A stretch of 64,000 nt of DNA from Aequorivita viscosa. Lineage in GTDB: Bacteria > Bacteroidota > Bacteroidia > Flavobacteriales > Flavobacteriaceae. A program made the position numbers and the translations under genes. Positions within the stretch are counted from its first letter, which is position 1, and each line of letters starts with the position of its first letter. The notes beneath the pieces were generated by a model, which saw only the letters and a program-made list of their open reading frames with translations, had not been told where the DNA came from and did no database searches. This document shows, piece by piece, positions 7,366 through 16,992 of the stretch. The stretch lies in the NCBI RefSeq assembly GCF_900106795.1, contig NZ_FNNS01000012.1, forward strand, positions 1-64,000, written 5' to 3'.

Positions 7366-8382
7366 TTATTTCAACTGCGAATAATCGCCAATACTAACAT
7401 TTGTGAACTTCCCATCAAAAATAGCGTGATTGCCAATCATTGCATTGTCTAAATTTGCATTCTTGATGGTAGAATTCGTTTGAATAATGCTATTCTTAAC
7501 CGTGCTATCTTCAATTTTTGTGCCTTTTCCGATAGAAGCAAATGGCCCAACAGTACTATTCTTTAAAACCACACCTTCTGCGATAAAAGAAGGTTCAATG
7601 ATTTTTGAATTTTCATTCGTGATATTTTCCGAAACCAGTTTTTCATTGGCTTCTGCAAGAAAACCTAGCATTCGCTGGTTGGTCTCTACCGTTACTTCTT
7701 TATTACCACAATCCATCCATTCGTCTACAGTTCCTGTTTTGAATATCTTTCCTTGTGCCATCATTCTTTTAATGCCATCGTTTATTTGATATTCCCCACC
7801 GTTAATGATGTTATTATCTAAAACGTATTGTAATTCATTCTTGAGTTGGGCTACATCTTTAAAGTAGTAAATACCTATAACGGCTTGATTGCTTACATAT
7901 TCTTCTGGTTTTTCAACTAACTCTATTATTTCATTCTTCTCGTTGAGGTTTACAACGCCATACGCTTCTGGATTATCTACAATTTTTGTCCAAATAACGG
8001 CATCTGCTTCTTTGTCTAAATCGAAATCGGCTCTAATTAACGTGTCTGCATAAGCAACTACAGCTGGTCCAGAAAGTGAGTCTTTGGCACACATAATAGC
8101 GTGACCTGTTCCTTTTGGATCGAGTTGGCGGTAAATGGAAGGTTTTGCTCCTAATCCAGTTGCCAATTCTTTTAAACTTTCAACAACCTCCTCTCCAAAA
8201 AAAGCTGGGTCGCCAAGAATAAAAGCTATTTCGTCGATTTCTTCATTTAAAACACCAACGATATCTTCAACCAATCGATGTACAATCGGTTTTCCTGCAA
8301 CAGGAATTAATGGTTTTGGAACTGTTAGTGAATGTGGTCTTAATCTTGAGCCTCTCCCGGCCATTGGTACTATTATTTTCAT
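7366..8382 (-). CDS. Sugar-1-phosphate nucleotidyltransferase with left-handed beta-helix tail
   Basis: The enzyme joins a sugar 1-phosphate to a nucleotide, giving an activated sugar for surface glycans. The nucleotidyltransferase domain (about 1-240) begins MKIIVPMAGRGSRLRPHS, with the G-x-G-S-R-L-x-P signature and the PKPLIPVAGKP motif. Hexapeptide repeats forming a left-handed beta helix fill residues 260-338. The substrate is not decidable; glucose-1-phosphate thymidylyl- and mannose-1-phosphate guanylyltransferases share this layout. I chose the ATG at 8382 because the earlier ATG at 8388 directly touches a palindromic hairpin and adds only two residues before the conserved MKII. Genes for dUTPase and a flippase lie upstream. 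Confidence 0.88.
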   Translation of the reverse strand: MKIIVPMAGRGSRLRPHSLTVPKPLIPVAGKPIVHRLVEDIVGVLNEEIDEIAFILGDPAFFGEEVVESLKELATGLGAKPSIYRQLDPKGTGHAIMCAKDSLSGPAVVAYADTLIRADFDLDKEADAVIWTKIVDNPEAYGVVNLNEKNEIIELVEKPEEYVSNQAVIGIYYFKDVAQLKNELQYVLDNNIINGGEYQINDGIKRMMAQGKIFKTGTVDEWMDCGNKEVTVETNQRMLGFLAEANEKLVSENITNENSKIIEPSFIAEGVVLKNSTVGPFASIGKGTKIEDSTVKNSIIQTNSTIKNANLDNAMIGNHAIFDGKFTNVSIGDYSQLK

Positions 8383-8388
8383 ACACAT

Positions 8389-8406
8389 CCCCTGCGAAGG
8401 CAGGGG
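8389..8406. repeat. Palindrome abutting the nucleotidyltransferase start
   Basis: CCCCTGC, a 4-base loop and GCAGGGG form a perfect 7-bp hairpin. On the minus strand its last base directly precedes the ATG at 8388 and lies 6 bases before the ATG at 8382. The GAAGGCAGG core resembles the arms of the larger palindrome at 18477-18531, suggesting one dispersed family. Confidence 0.7.
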
Positions 8407-8530
8407 TCTCTTTTTTGTTCCTGTAGTTCAATCAAATTGAATTTGAACTAATTCAGGATTATTGGTTAAACTTATTTTCTTAATTTATTGGTCATTATAT
8501 AACCATAGCTTTATTTTTAAATGGATCAGG

Positions 8531-8583
8531 GATTCCTGTCTTGCGCCACCGCTATAGCTTCAGCGCACGCGGTCGCAGGAATT
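8531..8583. repeat. Imperfect palindrome downstream of dut
   Basis: ATTCCTG near 8532 and CAGGAAT near 8576 bound a GC-rich imperfect inverted repeat (GCGCCACCGC ... GCGGTCGC) just after the dut stop codon. The local GC content is far above the flanks. There is no T-run on the minus strand side, so it looks like a dispersed repeat rather than a standard terminator. Confidence 0.45.
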
Positions 8584-8584
8584 T

Positions 8585-9019
8585 TTATTTAGTCCCAGTA
8601 GAACCAAACCCTCCGGTGCCACGTGAAGTTTCGCCAAGTTCCTCAGCCTCTTCCCAAACAGCACGTTCGTGTTTAGCAATTACTAATTGTGCTATACGCT
8701 CACCGCTTTCGATAGTAAAATCTTCATTGGAAAGGTTCACCAAAATAACACCAATTTCGCCACGATAGTCTGCATCGATGGTTCCTGGGGCATTTAGCAC
8801 CGTAATTCCTTTTTTGGCAGCCAAACCACTTCTTGGTCTAACCTGTGCTTCGTATCCAATTGGTAACTCAATAAAAAGTCCAGTTTTAACAATAGCACGT
8901 TGCAACGGTTTTAAGGTTGCAGGCGCATCTATACAAGCCCGCAAATCCATTCCAGCAGAAGCTATAGTTTCGTAGGATGGCAACTGAAATCCAGAATTGT
9001 TTATAATTTTTATTTTCAA
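8585..9019 (-). CDS. dut: dUTP diphosphatase (dUTPase)
   Basis: It hydrolyses dUTP to dUMP and pyrophosphate, keeping uracil out of DNA and feeding dTMP synthesis. The 144-residue trimeric-type enzyme has all five family motifs in order: AGMDLRA (1), [11 protein letters not shown] (2), [17 protein letters not shown] (3), ERIAQLVI (4) and the C-terminal [10 protein letters not shown] arm (5). Motif 3 carries the catalytic Asp and the motif 5 arm closes over the nucleotide. It begins 5 bases after the flippase stop, so it is co-transcribed with an envelope gene, an order I recall from other Flavobacteriaceae. Confidence 0.97.
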   Translation of the reverse strand: MKIKIINNSGFQLPSYETIASAGMDLRACIDAPATLKPLQRAIVKTGLFIELPIGYEAQVRPRSGLAAKKGITVLNAPGTIDADYRGEIGVILVNLSNEDFTIESGERIAQLVIAKHERAVWEEAEELGETSRGTGGFGSTGTK

Positions 9020-9024
9020 AGTAA

Positions 9025-10479
9025 TTATTTTTTAAGAATTTTTTGGAATTCCTTTTTTTCGGTCAATATCATAATCGAAATGAAAATCAACAACAATAAG
9101 GTTCCAACCCAAATATTTCCAGGAAGTCCGTAAAACGAAATTGCTGAAAAAGTAATGGCGAGCGTTAAATATCCGCCTATTTTTTTCAAATCGTATGGAA
9201 CGCTGTAATATTTTCGTCCGTAAAGGTACGAAAGCACCATCATACTACCATAGGCTGCCAGTGTGGCAATAGCAGAACCAATATACCCAATATATGGAAT
9301 TAAAAGATAGTTGAGTACCAAGGTTACAACAGCCGAGAAAACCGAAATATACGCTCCGTATTTTGTACGATCAGTGACCTTATACCAAACGGAAAGGTTG
9401 TGATAAATGCCAAGAAATAAATTGGCTAAAAGTATAAGCGGAACAATTTTTAAAGCTTCCCAATATTGGCTATTCGGAATTAATATCAACTTAAAAATGT
9501 CGATATAAACGATTACTCCAAGCAAAATGATACATCCAAAAAGCGTGAAATACTTGGTAATCGTGGCATAGGTTTCTTTTGCATTGCTTTCTGCAGAATA
9601 ATTGAAAAAGAACGGTTCTATTCCCAAACGAAAGGCCATTACAAAAAGTGTCATAAACATTCCGAGTTTATAGCAGGCAGAATATAAACCTACTTGTACT
9701 TCGGCAATGTTTTCTGGTAACAGGTATTTTAAAAGAATTCTGTCAAACGCTTCATTTACGCTAAAAGCGATTCCTGCTATAAGCACAGGAATGGCGTATT
9801 TCATCATCTGTTTCCAAATTGTGCTGTTAAAACCAAAACCCATTTTCACATACAACGGTAACACCATTATCAAGGTTGCAGCACTCGCTATTAAATTGGA
9901 AATAAAGATATAAGCTACTTTATTTTCCGAACTCCACAGCGAGTTCCAGAATTCACTATTAATTGCCAGCTTCGGAAGTGCAAGAAAGAAGAATAAATTA
10001 AGCCCTAGATTAATACACACATTTAGGATTTTTATGATTGCATACCGCATGGGCTTTTCATTGACCCGAAACCACACAAACGGAAGCACAATGAGTGCGT
10101 CTAAAGCCAATATCCATAGTCCGTAGGTTACGTATTCCACCTTAAAATCGGCTATTTCAGCTAGTTGATTTCGGAATAACAAGGTAACTCCTAAGAAAAT
10201 AACTGTAGAAACCGTAAGCGAGGTAAGCGTCGTTGATTGTACTTCTTTTTGATTTGTACTTCCTTTGGTAACGAAGCGAAAAAAGGCAGTTTCCATTCCA
10301 TAGGAAAGTAGTACGTTCCCGAGGATAAGGAATGCCATTAAACTTGAATAAATCCCGTACTCTTCTGGCAACAAAAACTCCACATAAAGTGGGACAAGGA
10401 TAACGGATAAAATTCTGGGCAAAACGGTGGCTAGCCCATAAATAAAAGTCTGTTTAAAGAGTTTTTTAAAAAGTGCCAA
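9025..10479 (-). CDS. Polysaccharide/oligosaccharide flippase, Wzx/MATE-like
   Basis: This 484-residue polytopic membrane protein has about 12-14 hydrophobic segments spread along its whole length and no soluble domain. The N terminus ([20 protein letters not shown]) and the segment [19 protein letters not shown] are typical of the polysaccharide biosynthesis/Wzx group of the MOP superfamily. That group flips lipid-linked glycans across the inner membrane. The substrate cannot be read from the sequence. The downstream dut and sugar nucleotidyltransferase genes fit a surface-glycan role. A TACTTTTG box lies about 55 bases upstream of the start. Confidence 0.88.
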   Translation of the reverse strand: MALFKKLFKQTFIYGLATVLPRILSVILVPLYVEFLLPEEYGIYSSLMAFLILGNVLLSYGMETAFFRFVTKGSTNQKEVQSTTLTSLTVSTVIFLGVTLLFRNQLAEIADFKVEYVTYGLWILALDALIVLPFVWFRVNEKPMRYAIIKILNVCINLGLNLFFFLALPKLAINSEFWNSLWSSENKVAYIFISNLIASAATLIMVLPLYVKMGFGFNSTIWKQMMKYAIPVLIAGIAFSVNEAFDRILLKYLLPENIAEVQVGLYSACYKLGMFMTLFVMAFRLGIEPFFFNYSAESNAKETYATITKYFTLFGCIILLGVIVYIDIFKLILIPNSQYWEALKIVPLILLANLFLGIYHNLSVWYKVTDRTKYGAYISVFSAVVTLVLNYLLIPYIGYIGSAIATLAAYGSMMVLSYLYGRKYYSVPYDLKKIGGYLTLAITFSAISFYGLPGNIWVGTLLLLIFISIMILTEKKEFQKILKK

Positions 10480-10817
10480 ATTCGAGTTTCAATTTATTTG
10501 AATCCACAAGATTGGGGACGCTTGTAATAGTGGCAAAAGTATTGAAAAGATTGATTTTTAAGGTGAAAATAAAATTTGGTTTTACCTACCAAATGCTAAA
10601 AGAATATTTCGAAGCTTCGATGCTAAAAGGTGTTATTTTCAAATAGCTATTCGTAAACGGAAATAGGTCTTTTTTAAGACGATTTGTTTTTTGACAATGT
10701 ATTTAATTGAAGGAAATTGCTGTATTTTTCAGTTATGACTAATTAGTTTAGCTTATTGCATTGTTTTTCTTAATTATTTTTTTGAAATTGCGGTTATTAA
10801 TAAATAAACTTAAAATC
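10480..10817. other. Divergent intergenic stretch, no gene seen
   Basis: It separates the minus-strand flippase gene from a plus-strand secreted-protein gene. I see a probable -7 box for the flippase (TACTTTTG on the minus strand, 10541-10534). There is no convincing open frame, and the rest is AT-rich. Confidence 0.5.
10534..10541 (-). promoter_or_regulatory. Candidate -7 box for the flippase-dut transcript
   Basis: TACTTTTG on the minus strand matches TAnnTTTG and lies 55 bases upstream of the flippase ATG. No clear TTG sits at the expected distance, so only the -7 half is supported. Confidence 0.4.
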
Positions 10818-11588
10818 ATGAAACTAAAACTCTTAACACTTCTATTTTTATCGGTTTGCGGAATTGCTTCTGCGCAAAAAAAAGTTAAGTATAACGACAA
10901 AGAACGCGATATGCTTAAAACATACTTTTTTAATGAAGGTTTTAACTCTCCGGCGACTAAAAAAGTTTCCACTCTTATTATGAAAGATGGAACCGTTCAC
11001 AAAGGATATTGTAACTCAGTAAGAACAAAAAAAGGACAAATAAATGAAATTACCTTTAAAGACAGTATTTCAGGAAACAAGGAAACTTATGAAGCAACTA
11101 AAATAGCTGAAGCATATCTGTTTGCTAGTGGCATGGAAAAATTCGGAAAAGTATCTGAAAAATTCAGTAACTACGGCATGGGCAAACGAAATAGCGTGAA
11201 GAAATTGACTTCTAGTGATGAGGTTTACTTTGAGAACAAAACCGTTGCTTTAAAGAATAAGAAAAGTGAAAGAGAGTTTTTAATGCAATTGATAAATCCT
11301 GATTTTAGTTCGATTATAGCTGTTTATCACGATCCTTTTGCTAGCGAATCTGGAGGTTTTTCTGTTGGTGGAAGCCCTACATTTGGTGGCGGTGTTGTGA
11401 AATCGTATTATGTTGAAAAAGACGGCAAAATATTTTGGTTGCCAAAAAAAGACTTTAAAGAGAGATACGAACAGCTTTTTGGTGATAATGCCCAATTTAT
11501 GGCCAAGTACCCGTACAACTCTATTAATTGGGATTGGTTAAGTGCTTTAATTTTAGAATACACACGAATGTCTGTAGAAAACGAATAA
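10818..11588 (+). CDS. Secreted protein of unknown function
   Basis: I do not recognise the family. The 256-residue product begins with a clear signal peptide (MKLKLLTLLFLSVCGIASAQ, cleavage after residue 20). I chose this ATG rather than an in-frame one 57 bases upstream because it puts the signal peptide at the N terminus. The mature part is lysine-rich and has a Gly/Ser-rich stretch (SESGGFSVGGSPTFGGGVV, about residues 176-194) before an aromatic-rich tail. No enzyme motif, repeat or membrane segment is visible. It is a single gene closed by a strong bidirectional terminator. Confidence 0.72.
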   Translation: MKLKLLTLLFLSVCGIASAQKKVKYNDKERDMLKTYFFNEGFNSPATKKVSTLIMKDGTVHKGYCNSVRTKKGQINEITFKDSISGNKETYEATKIAEAYLFASGMEKFGKVSEKFSNYGMGKRNSVKKLTSSDEVYFENKTVALKNKKSEREFLMQLINPDFSSIIAVYHDPFASESGGFSVGGSPTFGGGVVKSYYVEKDGKIFWLPKKDFKERYEQLFGDNAQFMAKYPYNSINWDWLSALILEYTRMSVENE

Positions 11589-11609
11589 GGAGTTTTTAAT
11601 TTTAAATGC

Positions 11610-11645
11610 AAAGCCCCAAGGTTGTAGAACGTTGGGGCTTTGTTA
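11610..11645. terminator. Bidirectional terminator between the secreted-protein gene and serS
   Basis: AAAGCCCCAA (11610-11619) and TTGGGGCTTT (11632-11641) form a perfect 10-bp stem with A/T runs outside, serving both convergent genes. Confidence 0.88.
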
Positions 11646-11665
11646 TATATTGAAGTTTTGAAAAT

Positions 11666-12934
11666 TTATATAAAATCGAATCCGCAATACGGGACTAAAA
11701 CTTCTGGGATTTTAATTCCATCTTTGGTTTGGTAGTTTTCAAGGATTCCTGCCAGAACACGTGGTAATGCTAAGGCACTTCCGTTTAGGGTGTGTGCAAG
11801 TTTGTTTTTTCCGTCGGTATCTTTAAATCGCAGTTTCAAACGATTGGCTTGGAAGGTTTCAAAATTTGATACAGATGAAATCTCCAACCATCGGTCTTGT
11901 GCGGTTGAAAACACTTCAAAATCATAGGTCATTGTTGCAGTAAACCCAAGGTCGCCACCACATAGGCGAAGAATTCTGTAAGGCAATTTCAATTCACGAA
12001 GAATATCCTTTACGTGCTCTACCATACCGTCTAAAGCGGCATAGGAATTATCGGGATGTTCAATTCGTACAATTTCTACCTTATCAAATTGATGCAAACG
12101 GTTTAGTCCGCGAACATGGGCGCCGTAACTCCCTGCTTCTCTTCGGAAACAAGGTGTGTATCCGGTACACATTATCGGGAAATCAGAATTATTCAATAAA
12201 TCTCCGCGAAACATATTTGTAACGGGAACTTCGGCTGTTGGAATTAAGTACAAATCATCAACGCCCACGTGATACATCTGTCCTTCTTTATCGGGTAATT
12301 GACCCGTTCCGTAGCCTGAAGCTTCATTAATCATTAGCGGCATTTGATACTCGGTATACCCGGCCGAAATGTTTTTATCTAAAAAATAGGCAATCATTGC
12401 CCTTTGTAACCGTGCGCCTTTCCCTTTATAAACAGGAAATCCAGCACCCGTAACTTTAACGCCTAGTTCAAAATCGATTAAATCGTATTTTTTGGCAAGT
12501 TCCCAATGCGGTAACGCGCCGTCAATAAGTTTTGGGATTTCGCCTTCTTTAAAAACCTCGAGATTATCGTTTTCATCAGTTCCTGCTGGTACCAAATCGT
12601 GAGGAATGTTTGGAACGGTGTAAAGCAGTTGTTGCAAACGATCAGAAGCAGCGAGCATTTTGTCGTTTAGCTGTTTTGAAGTTTCTTTTAAATCGACTGT
12701 TTTTTTCTTTAGTTCGTTCGCTTTTTCAATATCACCACTTTTAAAGAGTTTTCCTATTTCTTTTGAGTAGTTGTTGCTTTGCGCTAAAACCTCATCTAAT
12801 TGTGCTTGCGAACTTCTACGCTCTTCATCTGCCGACAAAATCTCATCGAATACAGATTCAACATTTAGCCCTCTTTTTGTGAGTGCTTTTACATATTTTT
12901 CCTTGTTTTCGCGAATTTCGTTTACTTGTAGCAT
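11666..12934 (-). CDS. serS: Serine--tRNA ligase
   Basis: This class II aminoacyl-tRNA synthetase charges tRNA-Ser (and tRNA-Sec where present). The N-terminal two-helix coiled arm that grips the long variable arm of tRNA-Ser spans about residues 25-105. Class II motif 2 is FRREAGSYGAHVRGLNRLHQF and motif 3 is NGSALALPRVLAGILENYQ. At 422 residues it is of normal length. I placed the start at the ATG giving MLQVNEIRENK, the conserved beginning. A longer in-frame start 42 bases upstream would add residues that lie partly in a palindromic repeat. Confidence 0.97.
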   Translation of the reverse strand: MLQVNEIRENKEKYVKALTKRGLNVESVFDEILSADEERRSSQAQLDEVLAQSNNYSKEIGKLFKSGDIEKANELKKKTVDLKETSKQLNDKMLAASDRLQQLLYTVPNIPHDLVPAGTDENDNLEVFKEGEIPKLIDGALPHWELAKKYDLIDFELGVKVTGAGFPVYKGKGARLQRAMIAYFLDKNISAGYTEYQMPLMINEASGYGTGQLPDKEGQMYHVGVDDLYLIPTAEVPVTNMFRGDLLNNSDFPIMCTGYTPCFRREAGSYGAHVRGLNRLHQFDKVEIVRIEHPDNSYAALDGMVEHVKDILRELKLPYRILRLCGGDLGFTATMTYDFEVFSTAQDRWLEISSVSNFETFQANRLKLRFKDTDGKNKLAHTLNGSALALPRVLAGILENYQTKDGIKIPEVLVPYCGFDFI

Positions 12935-12965
12935 AAGGTTATTTTTAAGGCAGCTAAGGTACAAT

Positions 12966-12998
12966 AGACCTCTCAAGTTTTCAAGAGCTACGAGGTCT
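12966..12998. repeat. Dispersed palindrome upstream of serS
   Basis: AGACCTC at one end and GAGGTCT at the other bound an imperfect inverted repeat with TTTTCAA in the middle. It resembles the palindromes at 46798-46843 and 50549-50578 (core GGTTTTCAAAACC). It lies 32 bases upstream of the serS ATG, within the probable leader. Confidence 0.55.
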
Positions 12999-13074
12999 TA
13001 TTTTTATGATAACATTATTTCATATAATTTTTTGACGAACTGAAGTAATGGCGTTCGCTATTCGGATAGGAAAA

Positions 13075-14412
13075 TTATTTTTTTATTGGTTTTGCTTTAT
13101 AATCTTCAGGCGAAGGCAAAATCCATTCACTATGTTTAAAAGGGTGCCATTTTTGTGAAGCGATATCGATATTTGTGTCGGTAAAAGGATGATACGGCCC
13201 TCCGTTTATGCTTACCCAAGATTCCATATACACAGCAACATCGCTACCTTTTTCAGCTTCTATTTCTTTTATTTTCTGAGCCAATTGCCACATTAAGTCA
13301 GGTTTGGATTTTACGGAAGCCTTTTGTTTTCGACCTAGGATTTTCGTGTAATCATAAAATTTTCGTTCTCCGTTTTCTTTATCGGCAACATAGACGTTTA
13401 GCGTGCCACTTTTGGAACGCAGCATCATTCGCCAGCTCAATCTGTGGCCTTCTTCTGTCCAAAGTACATCATCTGTAAAAAACCAGTGGCGCAAAGGCAA
13501 TCCTATTTGAAATATAAAATACACCGAAAGCAATGCGACCAGAATAGTATTATATTTCGGAACGACTATAGCATTGCCAGCATATAATTCCTTCTTCGGA
13601 AGAAAACGTTTTCTAAGAATTTCGGGTGAAAAGAAAAACAATGCAAACGCAATTGACATATAGGGGAAAATTCCTATTTGAAAAACAACCGAATTGAAAA
13701 GATGAAAAATTATTGAAAGTATAAAACCAAGAAAACGGGTGCGTTTCCATAACAGCAATGGAACGATTAATAAATCGAACAGGATTCCGGTATAAACCAT
13801 CGTCCAGTGCACGAATTTAAGTTGTAATAAACCGCCTATTAACCAATAGTTTGCTTTGCCTTGCATGAATAGTGCAATTACCGAAGTGTCTAACCAATCT
13901 GGGTAGAATTTGGCAACGGAAGCATACGTGTAAACAATCCATACTTGAAGTATTAAAATCAACAATACCCAACGAGGCATCGACGGTGATTTTATTTCGG
14001 GATTAAACTTAGCGTCCAATGAAAACGATCTGTTTGCGGGTAAAAAAGCCATTATCCAGCAGAGCAACATCATTAAATAATAATGATTGTTATAGCTTGA
14101 TTTTTGCATTAAATAAACACCTGTCCACAGTAAGGCATAGGCAATCATACTAAAGCGATATTTATAACCAAGCATCACGAAAATCCCGAAAATGCCCATC
14201 AACGCAAAATAATAATACATTAAATCGCCTTGTAGGTATTGTAGAAAATCGAATCCGATAAAATTGAATGTAAAGGGTGGTTCAACCAAGTTTCTTCGAA
14301 CCCAGCCAGTGGCAAGAGCGCCAAAAGCTTCGATGGTGATAAGAAGACCAAAAACGGCCCTAAACAGGACAAGACCAATATTGTCGATCTGCCTGAAAAG
14401 AAATTTATCCAC
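13075..14412 (-). CDS. HTTM-domain membrane protein
   Basis: The 445-residue protein has an N-terminal membrane domain of about eight helices (residues 10-300) followed by a soluble C-terminal part of about 140 residues. The opening (DNIGLVLFRAVFGLLITIEA) and the later HHYYLMMLL-type segments (NNHYYLMMLLCWIMAFLPANRSFSLDA) are typical of the HTTM family, related to vitamin K-dependent gamma-carboxylase. Whether bacterial members carboxylate glutamate is generally unknown, and I make no such claim. Its start overlaps the end of ribF by 8 bases, so the two genes are co-transcribed. Confidence 0.82.
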   Translation of the reverse strand: MDKFLFRQIDNIGLVLFRAVFGLLITIEAFGALATGWVRRNLVEPPFTFNFIGFDFLQYLQGDLMYYYFALMGIFGIFVMLGYKYRFSMIAYALLWTGVYLMQKSSYNNHYYLMMLLCWIMAFLPANRSFSLDAKFNPEIKSPSMPRWVLLILILQVWIVYTYASVAKFYPDWLDTSVIALFMQGKANYWLIGGLLQLKFVHWTMVYTGILFDLLIVPLLLWKRTRFLGFILSIIFHLFNSVVFQIGIFPYMSIAFALFFFSPEILRKRFLPKKELYAGNAIVVPKYNTILVALLSVYFIFQIGLPLRHWFFTDDVLWTEEGHRLSWRMMLRSKSGTLNVYVADKENGERKFYDYTKILGRKQKASVKSKPDLMWQLAQKIKEIEAEKGSDVAVYMESWVSINGGPYHPFTDTNIDIASQKWHPFKHSEWILPSPEDYKAKPIKK

Positions 14413-15337
14413 GGTCTTTTAAGTATTGAATGGCAAACTTTTCATCCTTGGCAATTTCTTGGCGCAAGGTTTCAATAGAGTCGAACGTTTCTTCTGCTCG
14501 AATAAATTTTAAAAATTCGATAGTGATTTCTTCTCCATACAAATCTTTAGTAAACTCGAGAAAATGAGTTTCGATGGTTTTTTCGACGCCTCCCACCGTG
14601 GGGTTTGTCCCAATACTCGTAATTCCGAAAACCTTTTCATTGTTCAAAACTGATTGTACAATGTAAACGCCATTTTTTGGAACGAGCTTGTATGTTTCTT
14701 TTAATTTTAAATTGGCAGTTGGATAATTTATTGTTCTTCCAATTGCTTTTCCACGCACTACGTTGCCAGTGACCATAAAATTGTATCCTAAATAGCTGTT
14801 GGCTGTTTCAATATCGCCGGCATCCAATGCTTTTCGTATTTTGGTAGAGCTTATTGCTACATCATCAATTTCCTTGGCTGAAATTTCTTCAATTTCAAAT
14901 CCGTAAGTGCGTCCAAATTCTTTTAGGTTTTCAATATTGGCAGTTCTATTTCTTCCAAAACGATGGTCGTAACCAATGATAATTTTCTTCGCATTTAAGC
15001 TGTTTACGAGAATATCGCGTACATATTCTAAGGCAGTTAAACGAGAAAAAGCGTGCGTAAAAGGATGAATAACCAATTGATCTAGGCCGGTTTCTTGAAG
15101 TAATTGGGTGCGTTCCTCAATCGTGTTTATAAGCTTTAAGTCCATGTCCTGCTGTAGCACCATTCTAGGATGTGGAAAAAAAGTGAGTACTACGGAATCT
15201 AAATCTTCCTTTTTTGCAGTTTCTACCAATCGTTTTAAAATAGATTTATGCCCAATGTGAACTCCATCAAAAGTGCCAATGGTAACAACGCTTTTACGGT
15301 TGTTTTTATATGCGGAGGCAGAGGAATATTTCTTCAA
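14405..15337 (-). CDS. ribF: Bifunctional riboflavin kinase / FMN adenylyltransferase
   Basis: It makes FMN from riboflavin and then FAD from FMN. The N-terminal nucleotidylyltransferase domain (about 14-180) has the GTFDGVHIGH motif at the start and a conserved GYDHRFGRNR segment. The C-terminal riboflavin kinase domain (about 185-310) has GNVVRGKAIGRTINYPTANL, including the PTAN motif. At 310 residues it is of normal length. It lies 2 bases after pth and overlaps the HTTM gene, so the order pth-ribF-HTTM looks like one operon. Confidence 0.96.
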   Translation of the reverse strand: MKKYSSASAYKNNRKSVVTIGTFDGVHIGHKSILKRLVETAKKEDLDSVVLTFFPHPRMVLQQDMDLKLINTIEERTQLLQETGLDQLVIHPFTHAFSRLTALEYVRDILVNSLNAKKIIIGYDHRFGRNRTANIENLKEFGRTYGFEIEEISAKEIDDVAISSTKIRKALDAGDIETANSYLGYNFMVTGNVVRGKAIGRTINYPTANLKLKETYKLVPKNGVYIVQSVLNNEKVFGITSIGTNPTVGGVEKTIETHFLEFTKDLYGEEITIEFLKFIRAEETFDSIETLRQEIAKDEKFAIQYLKDRG

Positions 15338-15339
15338 AA

Positions 15340-15972
15340 TTATTTTCCGTTAAAAGTATTCATTGTAATATTTATTCCTGCAAGCGCAAAAGATTCTATT
15401 AGCTCACAGCTTTTTTCCAAACGTTCTGGCAGGGCGTTCTCTTCTTCTGCTTCCCATTCGCCCAACACATAATCTACTTGTCGCCCTTTACTAAAAGCAT
15501 CGCTTATTCCGAAGCGAAAACGATTGTAATTGGTGGTCTGAAGCGTATTTTGAATGTCTTTTAGTCCGTTATGACCGCCATCACTTCCTTTGGTTTTAAC
15601 ACGAATAGTTCCAAACGCTAAATTTAGATCGTCGGTAATAACCAAGATGTTCTCTAACGGTATTTTCTCTTTCTCCATCCAGTATTTCAGCGCCTTTCCG
15701 CTCAGGTTCATAAAGGTACTTGGTTTTAGAAAGATAAGCGTTCTTCCTTTAACTTTATGTGTAGATATATCGCCCAATTTTGCTGTTTCCCAAGAAAGAG
15801 AGTTTTTGCTCGCATAAAAATCGACCACTTTAAAACCGATGTTGTGCCTAGTGTTTTCATATTTAGGGCCAATATTACCCAAACCTACGATAAGAAATTT
15901 TTTCATTGGATCTTCTTCTGTACTAATTTGTTCAGCTTTTGCAAAAAACAATTTCTTTAAAAATGATAGCAT
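15340..15972 (-). CDS. pth: Peptidyl-tRNA hydrolase
   Basis: It frees tRNAs from peptidyl-tRNA that has dropped off the ribosome. The conserved GLGNIGPKYENTRHNIGF holds the catalytic His43 (longer start). FMNLSG and TDDLNLAFG supply the other active-site Asn and Asp, and GGHNGL follows. The annotated start gives 210 residues with a basic, Phe-rich N-terminal extension of 22 residues. The ATG at 15906 would give the standard-length enzyme beginning MKKFLIVGLGN. I keep the longer form because I recall similar extensions in Flavobacteriaceae, but the choice is uncertain. ribF starts 2 bases after its stop. Confidence 0.95.
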   Translation of the reverse strand: MLSFLKKLFFAKAEQISTEEDPMKKFLIVGLGNIGPKYENTRHNIGFKVVDFYASKNSLSWETAKLGDISTHKVKGRTLIFLKPSTFMNLSGKALKYWMEKEKIPLENILVITDDLNLAFGTIRVKTKGSDGGHNGLKDIQNTLQTTNYNRFRFGISDAFSKGRQVDYVLGEWEAEEENALPERLEKSCELIESFALAGINITMNTFNGK

Positions 15973-16040
15973 ATACTTTTTAATCCATAGTTTTTAAACC
16001 TGAGGTTTTGCGCTTAAAACCTGAAACTTAATAAAGTTGT

Positions 16041-16077
16041 AAAAATAAAAAAAGCACCCTGATTTAACAGGATGCCT
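16041..16077 (-). terminator. rplY terminator
   Basis: On the minus strand GCATCCTG, a 6-base loop and CAGGGTGC form an 8-bp stem with one T-G pair, followed by seven T and more T-rich sequence. It lies 25-60 bases after the rplY stop. Confidence 0.8.
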
Positions 16078-16102
16078 TCTACTAATATTTGTATAGATAA
16101 TA

Positions 16103-16723
16103 CTATGCTTCAGCAGCTGCTTCTCCTGCGTCTTCAGTAGCTTCTCCCTCTTCATCTTCGTCATCAACGTCTGCAACAGCGGTACGTGATGTTCTAACTT
16201 GACAGATAACTGTGTTTTCTGGGTGCATGATCTTGTACTTGTCTGTTTCAATTGACTTAGTGTACATTTTAGCACCAATTTTCATTTCGGTAATGTCTGC
16301 CTCAATAAAATCTGGAAGGTTTTCTGGTAAAGCTTTTACGCGAAGGTTACGTGTAACAATACGTAAAGTACCGCCATTACGTACACCACGAGAGTTTCCT
16401 GTAGTACGGACTGGAATTTCCATAGTTACTTCTTTATCATCAAAAATTTGGTAAAAGTCGATGTGAAGAATACGATCTGTAACTGGGTGAAATTGTATAT
16501 CCTGAAGAATGGCATTTACTTTAGTGCCACCCAAATCAACCACAACCGTGTGTACGTCTGGAGTGTAAACCAAGTTTTTAAATGCAATTTCTTCTGCTGA
16601 AAAACTAATTGGTTCTTTTCCTCCGTAAACTACGCAAGGAACCATTCCAGCATTACGTAGGGCTTTTGTTGCCTTTTTGCCCACGCTTTCTCTTTTTGAT
16701 CCTTTAATTGTAATCGATTTCAT
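16103..16723 (-). CDS. rplY: 50S ribosomal protein L25/Ctc, long form
   Basis: It binds 5S rRNA in the large subunit. The 206-residue protein is the long (CTC) type. An N-terminal L25 beta-barrel (about 1-95) carries [29 protein letters not shown]-type residues, and a C-terminal TL5/CTC beta domain covers 96-185. The tail is highly acidic ([19 protein letters not shown]), as is common in Bacteroidetes. It stands between prs and pth in the order prs-rplY-pth, a frequent bacterial arrangement. A terminator follows, so pth is probably transcribed from its own promoter or by read-through. Confidence 0.96.
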   Translation of the reverse strand: MKSITIKGSKRESVGKKATKALRNAGMVPCVVYGGKEPISFSAEEIAFKNLVYTPDVHTVVVDLGGTKVNAILQDIQFHPVTDRILHIDFYQIFDDKEVTMEIPVRTTGNSRGVRNGGTLRIVTRNLRVKALPENLPDFIEADITEMKIGAKMYTKSIETDKYKIMHPENTVICQVRTSRTAVADVDDEDEEGEATEDAGEAAAEA

Positions 16724-16992
16724 TTGTAAAAGTTATTAATTATTAAGTTGTTGAGTTAATTAAAACCCAATTTTTTAAGGTTGGCAAAGATATGGTTTAT
16801 TTTGAATTTACGATTTAGAATTTAAAATTATTTGCTATGAATCGAAAATGATAACCAACTAATCTCCATAAAATAGTTTTCGCTATTTATATTAGAAATA
16901 CATTCAATGAGGGTCCGTTATTTAACGAATAAAAGGCAACTGAGTGATTCCGACAAAATGAATTAGTGCGTTTTATCGGAATCGTTCCGAAG

